From Episyrphus balteatus (Eukaryota > Arthropoda > Insecta > Diptera > Syrphidae), in NCBI RefSeq assembly GCF_945859705.1, contig NC_079134.1:164087718-164151717 (forward strand): 64,000 bases of DNA, written 5' to 3'. This document shows, piece by piece, positions 11,702-22,462 of the stretch. Below the pieces are notes generated by a model. The model saw only the letters and a program-made list of their open reading frames with translations. It was not told the DNA's origin and searched no databases. Positions within the stretch are counted from its first letter, which is position 1; the number at the start of each line of letters is the position of its first letter. The position numbers and the translations under genes were made by a program.

Positions 11702-13756
11702 ATTATGAAAATATGATTTAATATTAAATCATTTATTTCTTGCCACAAGCGTAGACTAAGATGGTAAGAAAAATGGGCGCCAGTGTTATAAGAAAAAAAA
11801 TATTCACTATGAATTTTTTTAGAGTCAAATAAGAAAATTTGCGGTAGAACCCATGATGAGAAGGTGAAAGTAATTTTGAAGAAAAGTCCTTTAATACAAA
11901 ATAAAAGTCACATTTTTACCGAATTACATGATCTTTTTGAAGTATTATTATATGGGTCAATGGGGTGTATGTGTAACATTTATTTTTCTGTTAAAAAGCA
12001 TGATCTTTTGAAACGCAAATTCACTGTCAAAATTTAAGTGATACTGATACAAAAATTATTTCAACATTTTATACTTTAATTGCACTAAATCTCAAGTATA
12101 AAGAACAAAAACACAACAAGATCCGTAATGTTCCCTAACAAGTTCATTAGAATGCACAATTAACGACATGCACCTTTTAACATAATATTCTTCCTCATAA
12201 CAATTAAATTATAATTGTTCAAAGCTTATCTTTTCTATGCAAGCTCTACCTAAAATTCTCATTTGATGAAGCATAGAATGTAAATTGAATTCCGTTCTAA
12301 CTTCAAAACCATACAATTACCAACTATAAAAAATATCAATAATTCAAATGTGCACCGTGCAAGAATAATAATTGACATTTTTCATCTGACGATAATATAT
12401 CATCACTCACAAACATAAAACCCGCCGCGCTCTCATTAATAAAACCGATATGTGACACCAAACTTCATTTTTAAGGACTTAATGGTTGTCTCAAATCAAT
12501 CATCATTTTTACTTAGGTATTTTTTTTTTTTCATACAAAAAAAAAATGATGATTGAATATAATGTCACCGTGAACACAATTAATTGAGATTAATTGTAAT
12601 TGCAGTGAACTTTAGTTTATAAAAATTGAAAATACAACAGAAAAGGTACCTTACATTATTACACCATCGCATCCATAAGATACAACATGAGATTCCATTC
12701 AATCATCTTATCTCACAACAGCAGTAAAAAGCCTTTGCAAAACTTCATCTAAAACAACAGAGACCACCAGCTGGAATTCCACCTTAGCAATATATAAATT
12801 GATCTTGTAATTTAATTTCAAATTAAAATTTTGAAAAATCTAGACAAAAAAAAAAACAATCTCAAAGATTCATCATATCGCGTCATTCATAACGACAAAC
12901 GAAACGCTCAATATATCGGAACTAAAAGTGCAGAAGCTCTTTCGCCGCCTGTGAAATATGCTCTCATAGAGATTTTTTTTTTCAAGACAGACAAACTTCG
13001 CGCGGTTTTGCTGAAATCCATATAATCTACACACATGAAGTTGTGGAAATGCATCTTTAACTTTTATCTACTTGCAGCTAGCTCGCATGTGGGACTGAGA
13101 ACCCCCAAACAACAACAACGACACCTATTGTGTGCATGTATCTGCTGCATCTGCATAATAGCACCCTTCTTACCTCCTCCAGGCTAGCCGAGAGATCAAT
13201 AGAAGGAGTATACACTCAGAGCTTGGGTATAACCCCAAAGCCACCAAAAAATGTTTCATTAGTGAGCGGATTTTGTATCTCCAGCTTATAGCCCCAAAGT
13301 TTGCAAACTACTGGTAATTTTATGACGACAAAAATTGTCCAAGTATTGGTTAGGTCGTCGTCGAGGATTCGAAATATTTTTAGTGTGGCGTGCTGCGCGC
13401 TCTACTGTTCTCATCTATTACCTCGCTGTATACAACCTAATAAGTATAGAGTATAGATACTTTTAGGTACTATAGCAAAGATACTCTATGAGTACATCAG
13501 AGGTACTGCACATCATGCCTGTAATTGGTATAAAATGCGATTTAGTTGTATATGCCTACTATTAGATTGTTGATTTTTTTTTTTATCGTTGTTGTTGTTG
13601 CTAGTTTTGGTGGTGGAATATTGTCGTTTGGTTGTAAGTATATGGTAGCTCTATGGTGGCATCTTCTCATCATAGAGGGTTAACAAATATAATGTTTTTT
13701 TTTTTGTTTTTTTTTTTCTACTCAATTTTTTTTCTTTGCCATTCGAAAGGTGTACA
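11702..13756. other. Upstream region of gene A
   Basis: No ORF is convincing. The first kilobase is AT-rich; 12660-13700 is more complex and less AT-rich, with short CAACAACAACAACG-type tracts near 13107. It may hold regulatory DNA for the cuticle gene downstream, but I cannot name a binding site. Confidence 0.4.
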
Positions 13757-13794
13757 TATAAAAGACGGAGAACTTATATTTCCATCGTCACATT
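13757..13794 (+). promoter_or_regulatory. Core promoter of gene A (TATA box and probable initiator)
   Basis: TATAAAAG lies at 13757-13764. About 33 bases after its first T is TCACATT (13788-13794), which resembles the arthropod initiator, so transcription probably starts near 13790. That leaves a leader of about 220 bases before the ATG at 14010. TATA-driven promoters are common in insect cuticle genes. Confidence 0.75.
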
Positions 13795-14009
13795 AGTTTC
13801 AACAATAGATCGGTCTAAAGCTTCAATTTAACACTGGCTTACAATTGTTAATAGAGAAGAGGACATCTATAAACAATATAGTTTTCGCGCCAAAAAATAT
13901 AAATATATCAAATTTGTGATCTCAGTTATTTTTAATATTTTTTGCATTCGATTTTTTTGAAAATAGAGGATTTTTGGAACAAGAATTTGGATTATATAGA
14001 ATTTTCAAC

Positions 14010-17000
14010 ATGAAATTGGTGAGTATTTTTTGAAGAACAAGGATATTAGTGAAAAATAAAAAAAAAAAATACCTTCAATTTGACCTCAAAATCAAATAAT
14101 AAAGAATTTGTGATTTACCGGCATTGAATATTTTTCTCAAACAAGTTTTAAAATTCCTTTCCTTAAATGGATTCAAATCTAACAGGCTTTGTTTTATTGT
14201 GTGTGAACAAAAAAAAAAGTGAAAACGAATTGAGTGGCACCTGACACTTACATATGTGATTTTTTTTCAAAAGGTTTTCTATTTTTAAGTCAAGTTTATA
14301 ACCATATCAAAATGGACCTTTGTTTGTTCTAAATTTTAGAAATTTGTGTTTTTGCTAACCTTTATCCAATTTATCCCTTTGCCCAATTTATTCCAACTCC
14401 CTTAAATTTAAAATAGCCATTTAAAAAAGGATTTTTTTTTTAGAGTTTTCTAATTTTTAATGGCGACTTTAAATATAATAGAGAGTGAATAAATTGGGCC
14501 TACATATTCTTATAGTTTTTATTCGAACTTTTAAATTTAAAAAAATTGATTACTCAGTTTAGTTTTGCATTAACTCAAAATTAGTAATTTACAAATTAAT
14601 TTGGCTTATAACTAATGATACATTTTTTTTTATAATACAGAAGTGCCTAATATTTTTAATGGAAGTTGATTCAGAGTTAATTCACGAGATTTATCAAGTT
14701 CACTCAGCTCTAAATTTCTTATTCATGCAGTGAAAAAGTGGTTTTAAACCTTTTGAAATTCTTTTAAGTTTTTTCAATGAAGTCCTTTCTAAATCAGATT
14801 TGGATCATAGATTTTTCTGAACAAAAATGATATTTCTTCCTTACTGTCCAAAATTTAATTTGTTTTATTTTTCCCGATTTTCCTTAAAAAAAAAATATTT
14901 TTGCCATCTTTTTTCACAAAACCCGTTTGAAATGTAAATCAAGTTTAAAGTTGAATAATGTAAGAAAAAAATTTTATGTTTTGACATTCACCATATGAAT
15001 TTTTAAATATTGCTGAATTGAGCTTACTATATTATCACTATGGATAGGTTTTAACAGATTCGGACTAAGAATTTTTATTCTCTTTAAGTCAGTTATTTCA
15101 AGATCATTCATAGAATTTTACATTGTAAAAAATCTCAAATTCAAACACTAAAAAACTTTTTCAAAAACGTTACAATTACTATTTCTTAAGATTTAAAAAA
15201 ATGAGTATTAATTTGTAAAATTTGCGCAATACAAGAAATCATTTTTGGATGCTTTTCTTTTCTTGTTTCTACATTCTTCGTTTTTGATGATATGTCCGCT
15301 GATGGCTTGTGCTTTCCCATATTTCAACTCATCTTTTATTTTATTTTTTTATAGTTGTGACTTAATTTCATTAGAAGTTAAATGCTCCATTAAATACATG
15401 ATTTCATTCAAAAATCTTCTAATTTCTTAATGAAGATAGAAAAATAACTTCAGTTTTGAATATCTCAACGTGAAATATATCCAAACTTAAAAGAAATTTT
15501 GAGATCAGTTTTTCATTTAGGTCATTCGTAAAAGGGTTGAAAAAAGGCAAAGGTTTTAAACTAAAATTCTAGAAATGGTGAATTCAAAATTAAAATTATT
15601 ACAAAAAAGTTTTATACTAGCTTCATGCAGCAAAAACCTTATAGATGAATTTGATTTAATGTAGATTTTGATATCGTTTTAAATTTGTAAATCTTGAAAA
15701 AATAGTCTTCAAGTTTCCGAAATCGAATGAACAAAATATGAACTTACTCAAGATTTGATAAATGCAAAATAAATCAATTATTATCTAGTTCCTTGATAGT
15801 TTTCTGGTGGTGTCTACAGTCTTTAACTGCTAAACAAAAATTAGGTACTTTTGAATACTTGTATGAATTGTATGTTTTTGCATACATATATCCTAATCTG
15901 TTCCATTTAAAGTAAAACAAAATTTTTCTCATCCATTTTAGTCAACATTTTTTTAAACTTCAAGTAAAATTAGGTCGTATCATAGGGCATTGCACTGAGA
16001 AAAATAGACCACATAAAATCGAACAAAAACAGTAAGATTTCTCTATGGTTTTCATCCAAGAAGGAAACCTTATTAAAACAATCAGGTTTTCCTTATTGTT
16101 TAAAATCTGCACTTGTAGGGTTTTGAAAATAAAAAATAAAAAAAAAGCCGACCAGACCGGGAATCGAATCATTAGTCGCACACCTTACCACCTGAACAAA
16201 CCTGCTGTGAACATATTGATCACGATTTTTGTTCTAGTGCCAAGTTGAAAACATTTTAATAAGATTTTCTCTATAAAAATAATAAGAAATCTTCTTAAAA
16301 AAACCCTATTAATCGTTGCTTTAAATAAGATTTCCTTATAAAACATATGGGCAGCAAAACAATAATGCAATCTGTTAGTTTTGAGGTAGTCACATTTTTC
16401 TCTGTGTGAACTAAAGAACAAACTTTGCTTTAGCTATAAGCTTTCATGCTTTTTTGATACTGGAATGTGCATTGTACATATAAAAATTCCTATTTCAGTT
16501 ATTTTCCTTACTTTTTGAGCAAACTAAGCAAGCCTAAATGGTTTCATTACTTACCTAAAAAATTTCAAAATTTTGTACAGTGTTGCCGAAATAAGCATTC
16601 ATGAAAAAGGATTACCTCTTTTGCATCAGCTTTTTTAAAAGTTTTCATCAAAATGATTCTTCATTTCTGTTGAGCAAAGCACCTACATATAAGAGATTAT
16701 TCTTTTTCAATTGATTTTTAATGAGCAGTTTTGACACATGATTTGCTTACGTCGTAGCTCTACTGACCAGTATTCATGTTTCATATTTTGTGGAAGCATG
16801 GAACTATTGCAAACTTACTGATTTTTCGTTTAATTTTTTGTTTCCTTAGAAATTTCCAAGGGCTTAATAACATTATGCCATTTTTAGTTTATCTTTTAAA
16901 AAATTGGGTAAAGTGACAAGAATTTCAGCTCATTTTAAAACTTTTTTTAAGTTTTGAAACGAAAATTCATGTAAATGTAAGTTCAGTCAACCTTTAATGA

Positions 17001-20000
17001 AACTAAATTTTTACCTACAAATAAACTTACTTAATGTAGGGAATCTCTTCGGAAAAACTGAGGAATGTTTGATAGTTTGATAATTGCGTTTTTATTTTGT
17101 TTAAAGCACAAAAATGACTTCAAATCCCAAATTCATGTTTTCTATCAAGTTATCACCTACATAACCACAAAAAAAGTTTCAAAGTCATTAAAAAAATACT
17201 ACAAATTCTAACCCCAATTTGCCAACACATTTCATCTCTATTGAAAAAAAGGATTCCAAAAGCATTAACCTACTTTCCATCCACGCCAAAAGAGCAAAAA
17301 CTTAATTCATTTCATTATTTTTATTAATCCACATGTAAACAAGGGCTCCCCCTTGTTTTGCATCGCGTTGAAATTCCCAGCTTAGCACAGCTTAAAACAA
17401 TTATTTTGAAATTCCTTTAATTGCTTACAAGCAACGCGTGATTTAAATACTCCCACTTGAATGGTAATAACATGAAAATAAACCAGCAAAAACTCTTTTT
17501 ATTACCCATATATACCTTCATACCCCAACCCCGCAAATTCTACTACTATAGCTATTTATAAATTCGTGTGCTTTACTTAGATAAAAATCAGTTCCCAACA
17601 ATATTGTATCTAGTTTACGAGTCGAGGAGTTATTATAAGGCGAAGACGCGTCTTATAGATACAAACCCCATCACACTCCTTTTTGGTTTCCCAGCGGCTG
17701 CCAGACAAACGATATGACAGAGCGTACCATCAGCATAAACTAAACTCCAACTAAAGGTAGTGTCTTGAGAGATGCCTGATGCCATTTCAAAATCCCTAAC
17801 CTATTGTTACACATTTCGCCGGCAAAGAAAACAAAACGAAGATGAAAAAAAAAAGCATAGCTTGCTCCGGTTATAGATGCAACTTGAAGCCGCCTTATGC
17901 ACCTTTTTTCTTCTTCCATCAGGGCCATCGCATCGTAAACTTAAAATGATATTTCCCAATCATCGCGCAATGTGTTTCGTTTTTACCCTCAGAGCAATCC
18001 ATGAACTGTGATATATTAAATAACATGGCCCAAACCAATGGCCCATTGACTAAGTGCCTTTTTTCTTTATAATGGCGGATGTGGTTCATTGGATGAATGG
18101 ATGCAGCCAGTTTTAACTACCTAATATTTGCATCTCTCACAGTAGGCAACTTGTTTTAATGTTGATGCTGCATGCTGCATTGGGGCATGATGAAGAAGTA
18201 CCTCTCTCTTCCATATACGCTTTGGGCCTAGTAAGTTTAATATGTGCCAGTGTCGGCAGTGGTGTGGTGTGGATGCCACGCCAACACAAATGCTATCACG
18301 ATTTTTGTGTTTTTTGCTATTGTTTGAGAGATTCGATTCGTAATGTAGCGTTAGAAAGTCATCTTCAAATGTCAACATTAAGGACACTCATATTTTATGG
18401 AGGTGGTGTTGCTGCCTTGGTCTGGATTGGTAACATCGTAATCGATGATTTAAAGAGCTTTGAAGATCTAGAATTTTGGTCAACCTCATTTTTTTTTTTA
18501 AATAATTCTATTTCTATCTATCAAAACTGATACTTTTCTGTATGACATTTCTGTCTAATCCTGTTTGACAGCTAACATTGACAGTTACACAAGTCGTTAA
18601 TATTTCTGTGGCAACCCTTTTTCTGAAATCCTCCTGTTTCGAAGACCTTAATTTTCTGTCAATTTCATTTGTTCTTTTAAAAGAATTCTGTTAAAACCTG
18701 TCACATCTGATATGTTTTCTGTATGGCATTTCTGTCAAATCTTGTTTGGCAGGTGATATTGACATCTACATTCAGTGATAGTACTGTGGCAGCCCTGAAA
18801 ATCTCCTTTTTTGAAGATCTTAAGTATTGTGAATCTCTATTTTGTTCTTCCACAAGAATTCCAATAGGGGGGTTCACATTGACCAACTTACCGGACAGAC
18901 CCATTGTCATTTGGCCTGATGGCTGAATTATATTTTTCGTTCACACTCATCAGACAATTTTCATCAAAACCCATTTTTCATCTTATTTTTAATGTATCTT
19001 TCACCTATTTTGCTCTCAAATTCAAGAGAATGGATTATCACTGTCTGCCGGACAGACATGTCGTTCAATTGACTAACATGTCCGTCCGACCACCAAAAAA
19101 TCAAAATTTTTTGAAAACCATCCGGCAAACCGGACAGGTCGTCGGATGGATGTTCACACTATCAAAACAGCATCAGATCAGACCAAACGGCGGCTGGTCT
19201 GTCCGGTAAGTTAGTCAATGTGAACCCCCCTAATGTCACAACTGATACATTTTCTGTATGACATTTCTGTCAAATCCAGTTTGACAGTTGACATTGACAG
19301 TTACATCTAAATTCAGTGACAAAAGAACAACAAACAACAATCTTTAACTAAAAGGTTCAATCAGAAGCAAACAACATTCTTGTTCAATCGAAAAATATTA
19401 TGTAAAACCTTATCTTTTGTGACAGTTGAGTGATCACAAAAAAAAAAACTCCAATTGTTACACCATTATCAAGCTAATCAACTGTCATTCTTTGCTAGAG
19501 GGTATATAACAAATGTCAAATTCTGACTTACATGACCAAAAGAATCCGAATTGCTAAACGGATTCTTGTTTTTTGTCTAAATGGGGTCGTGAGATACGCG
19601 GCCGGTAGCAGCAAGAGCGTGTGACCGGCAATAGCCATCACTTTTGGAATCTTCTCCTCGTGTTGTTTTTTTTATAGATGTCATCGGAGGGCACCATGAC
19701 AGCTGAAATAAGAAGAAGAAGAAGAAGTGTCTTGCTGTGCCGACTGCTATGATCGGTATGGTCCTACCCAAGTTTTGGCGGAGTGTGTGTTGTTTCGTTG
19801 GTGGCGTTGGCGTCGTCGTCAGTGACGGTGGTCGAGGCAGTGTCTGTCTAATTAGCCGTGCAATGGAAGATGGTATCATTGTTAAAAGGCAGCGAAGGTG
19901 GAAAATCGCTGCGCTTTGACTTCGCATTTGAAAAATCGTGAATCAGATGACACTAAACGAATGCTAACTGTTTATACCTCCTTCTTTTGTTTTCTTAGAT

Positions 20001-20950
20001 TTTTTATTTTATTCTTTTTGGTGAATGACATTCCGTTTTTTTTTTTTTTTTTTTTTCTTCCACAGGTTATATTTGCGACCATCATTGCGATGAGCACCAG
20101 TGCTCGTCTAGACAACAATTATCTGCCACCGCCTCCAGGAGCGGCTGGGGCTGGAGGTGGTCCCGGACTTCCGACACCTGGTTTCTCAGGTGGAAACGGT
20201 GGATTGGGTGGATTTGGAGGTGGCGGTGGAGGTAGCAGACCAGGAGGTGGTGGCGGATATGGCGGCGGTGGTGGTGGAGGTCGTGGAGGTGGTGGTGGCG
20301 GTGCTGGACCATCGGGACCTTCTGGGCCGCCAATAGAAATTATATCGTATGAGAATGAGAATTATGGCGATGGAACGTACAAGTTTAGCTACGAGACTGC
20401 CAATGGAATCAAGGCTGAAGAGACCGGTGATGTCAAGAACAAGGGCTCTGAGAATGAGATTCCAGTGGTGATGGGTTCATACTCTTACACGGATCCTGAT
20501 GGTCAACTTATTACTGTGACATATGTTGCCGATGAAAATGGATTCCAGCCTCAGGGTGATCATTTGCCAACTCCACCACCAATTCCAGAGGCTATTGCCA
20601 AGGCTTTGGCTGCGACTGCTGCTGCTCAGGGTAATGCTGGAGCGGGTGGGGCTGGAGGTTATGGTGGTGCTGGAGGTGGTGCAAAGGCCGGAGGATATGG
20701 TGGACCAGGAGGTGCTGGTTATGGAGGCAATGGAGGTGGAGGCGGTGGTGGTGCTGGACGTGGAGGTGGTGGTGGCGGCGGAAATGGAGGCGGTCGTAAC
20801 GGAGGTGGTGGTGGAGGAGGTGGATATGGAGGTGGTGCCGGTGGTGGAGCTGGAGGTGGTGGTGGTTTTGGAGGTGGCGGTGCTGGTGGTGGTGGTGGTG
20901 GCAGACCTGGAAATGGTCAATTTAGTCCACAATCTGGCTACAACTATTAA
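14010..20950 (+). CDS. RR-1 cuticle protein, glycine-rich, 297 aa (gene A; join 14010-14018, 20066-20950)
   Basis: A structural cuticle protein expected to be secreted by epidermis and to bind chitin. Exon 1 holds only ATG-AAA-TTG, with donor GTGAGT at 14019; exon 2 starts after CACAG at 20065. Splicing in phase 0 gives a typical signal peptide, residues 1-16 (MKLVIFATIIAMSTSA). This explains why the open frame extending upstream of 20066 is not the true start. Residues about 25-88 are glycine-rich. The RR-1 (chitin_bind_4) domain covers about 98-172, with YKFSYETANGIKAEE, the GSYSYTDPDGQ stretch, YVADENGFQPQG and the conserved HLPTPPPIPEAIAKAL end. Residues about 188-297 are almost pure Gly with Ala, Tyr and Arg. 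The resemblance to Drosophila Cpr47Ef is from memory and unverified. The neighbouring gene B is of the same domain class. Confidence 0.93.
15993..16406. mobile_element. Inverted-repeat element with tRNA-like insert (414 bp)
   Basis: Left end CACTGAGAAAAAT and right end (inward) CACAGAGAAAAAT form the terminal inverted repeat; further in, both arms contain related AAGGAAA/TTTCCTT-type stretches. TG flanks both sides, so a 2-bp duplication is possible but weak evidence. A tRNA-like sequence lies between the arms on the - strand. It sits in the first intron of gene A. Confidence 0.68.
16147..16205 (-). ncRNA. Truncated tRNA-like sequence inside an inverted-repeat element
   Basis: On the - strand it shows an A-box-like GTTCAGGTGGTAAGG, an anticodon-arm 5' half (TGTGCGACTAAT) with the 3' half apparently lost, a B-box-like GATTCGATTCCC and a T9 run directly downstream (16146-16138). 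It looks like a tRNA with an internal deletion, so it is tRNA-derived and not a working tRNA gene. Confidence 0.5.
18462..19320. repeat. Degenerate tandem triplication (about 175-bp unit) in the intron of gene A
   Basis: Units begin near 18462, 18641 and 18813 with GAAGATCT/GAAGACCT and each contains TTTTCTGTATGACATTTCTG followed by a TTTGACAG-like segment. Periods are 179 and 172 bp. The third unit is split by the MITE at 18867-19230. No coding potential. Confidence 0.75.
18867..19230. mobile_element. TA-flanked MITE, 364 bp, GGGGGGTTCACATTGAC termini
   Basis: The 34-bp terminal inverted repeats differ at one position, and TA lies on both sides (18865-18866 and 19231-19232). Comparing the interrupted third tandem unit with the uninterrupted second unit shows the same sequence continuing across the insertion point, an empty-site comparison inside the window. 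The core contains GTCCGGCAAACC-type short repeats and no ORF of interest. Confidence 0.85.
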
Positions 20951-21425
20951 GATTCACGCTTTTGAATTACGGAACTTTCTTTCTCAATCAAAATACCTTT
21001 GTATAAAAATAAGTGCTATAATTTATTGATTTTTTTGTATAATTTTTTTTGTATGATTTTTTTTTATTATTTTCCATTTGCCATCGAATTTTTTAAGGTT
21101 TTCGAATTGTATATTGAAAAGAGCTCAAACGTCAAGTAACTTTTTTTTAGATCAAACAAAAAATTATGAATAACTGTGTGAATGGTTGGCATTTATTGAT
21201 TTTTTCTTTTAGTTTTTTTGATTTTTTGTCTCAAATATTTTTAGATTTTTAAGAATTATATCGATTTATATAATAATTTATGTTATATATGGCTAGTGAC
21301 CCAATGTCGTTTTTAATTTTTTTTTATTTCCTTTTTTATATCCATGATACTCTCTCACTTTTGTAAATTCTTGCCTTGGATTTATTTGTGCTAAATGTAA
21401 AATAAAATATAAATACAAAATAAAT
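20951..21425 (+). other. Probable 3' UTR of gene A
   Basis: AT-rich sequence after the TAA at 20948-20950. AATAAA at 21401-21406 is a likely poly(A) signal; another is near 21547. The exact end cannot be set. Confidence 0.5.
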
Positions 21426-22244
21426 ATTTAATCATATATCATAATATTAAACAAAATATTTTGTATTATTATTTTTAAAAAAATAAATTATTTGTCCCAT
21501 TTTTTGTACGCAAAGTAAATTTATAAATAAATATTATGATGAACAATAAATAAAGTGTTCGAAGAAAATAAAAAAAAATTGTTTTTGATTTTTTAGCAAC
21601 AAGTAGAGTGTTAAGATTGTGCCTTTTACATGAAACTAATATTTTCAGCTGACAAGTTTTAGTAATAGATCATTTCAGAACATTAAAACTCAGATTCAAG
21701 AGGTTAACTGGCATGAAATTTACTAATACCTAATATTGACCATACAACTTTAATTCCCCCAGTTATTTGATAGTTTTTTTTTTTTTTCTTTAAAATCAAG
21801 ACAAAATAGAACATAATGTACTTGATATTTAACTATGTATCTTATAAGAGAAAATGCACCTTTTTTTGCCGTCTCAAGAAAATTTTTTATGAACATAACA
21901 AGCGACAGTATTATATTATTATATATAATACTGTCATTTACGGGAAAATCTATCTTAAAAAAACGATTTTTGTGCATTTTTTTTCACTATTTTTGGGTAA
22001 AATAAAAACAAAAAATTGAGTAGAAGTGGTAGATAGTCAACTTTTATATTTATTTTTTTTAGATAGGAGGTCTACTTTTCACAGAAATCGTAAAAAACAT
22101 GATTTTTGACACCCATTGTTTTGCCCATCCACCGCTTTCCCCCAATTTATTTGCGAGCACTTCATTTTTCCATTTTCATATATCATTTATCCTAAATTTT
22201 TTCTAATATACTAATATCCGTTCTTCGGATTTCTCTCAATTCTT
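21426..22244. other. AT-rich intergenic DNA
   Basis: Apart from a small AT palindrome near 21909-21935 I see nothing here. Confidence 0.5.
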
Positions 22245-22462
22245 CCCATAATCTCGTAAAGGCCCTAACTACAAAATTTTCATTTTATTTTGTTTGCATA
22301 TTTGGAGTTAGGACATTATCTCAGATTTATTCTCATTAATTTTTTTAGCCTAGGTCTTCAAATAAGTCCGAAAACTCCGAATATTTTTTTAATGGATTTA
22401 GTGTTTCCAACTATAACTCCGAAGTATGAAAAATGTAGTTAGGGCCTTTACGAGATTATAGG
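22245..22462. mobile_element. MITE of the CCCATAATCTCGTAAAGG family (copy 1, about 218 bp)
   Basis: The left end CCCATAATCTCGTAAAGGCC and following CTAACTAC are repeated inverted at the right end (GTAGTTAGGGCCTTTACGAG, then ATTATAGG). The interior matches the second copy at 63262-63513 (TTTGGAGTTAGGACATT and AGCCTAGGTCTTCAAAT). The target-site duplication is not clear. Non-coding. Confidence 0.78.

Larger units (their letters stand above)
14019..20065 (+). other. Intron 1 of gene A, 6047 bp
   Basis: Bounded by GTGAGT and a polypyrimidine run ending CACAG. From 14019 to 15992 it is AT-rich with nothing recognised. It then holds the CACTGAG element at 15993-16406, unique-looking sequence with lower AT content at about 17600-18460, a degenerate tandem triplication (18462-19320) interrupted by a MITE, and a moderately GC-rich stretch (19560-19920) with a short GAA microsatellite. 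Long first introns in cuticle genes often hold control elements, but none can be named here. Confidence 0.85.

Noticed and set aside
18921..18960. Second hammerhead-like core on the - strand (CTGATGA, two-base-pair stem II with GTGA loop, GAAA)
   Set aside because: No acceptable cleavage triplet or stem III could be found, and stem II is minimal. It lies inside a MITE; chance match is likely.
19898..20065. Open frame extending gene A upstream of the exon
   Set aside because: It crosses a T-rich tract ending CACAG, a classic acceptor. Splicing from ATGAAATTG at 14010 restores a normal signal peptide.
20477..20932. Long ORFs on the - strand and in another + frame over the main exon of gene A
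   Set aside because: They are low-complexity shadows of GGN glycine codons; the RR domain, splice sites and signal peptide fix the true frame.
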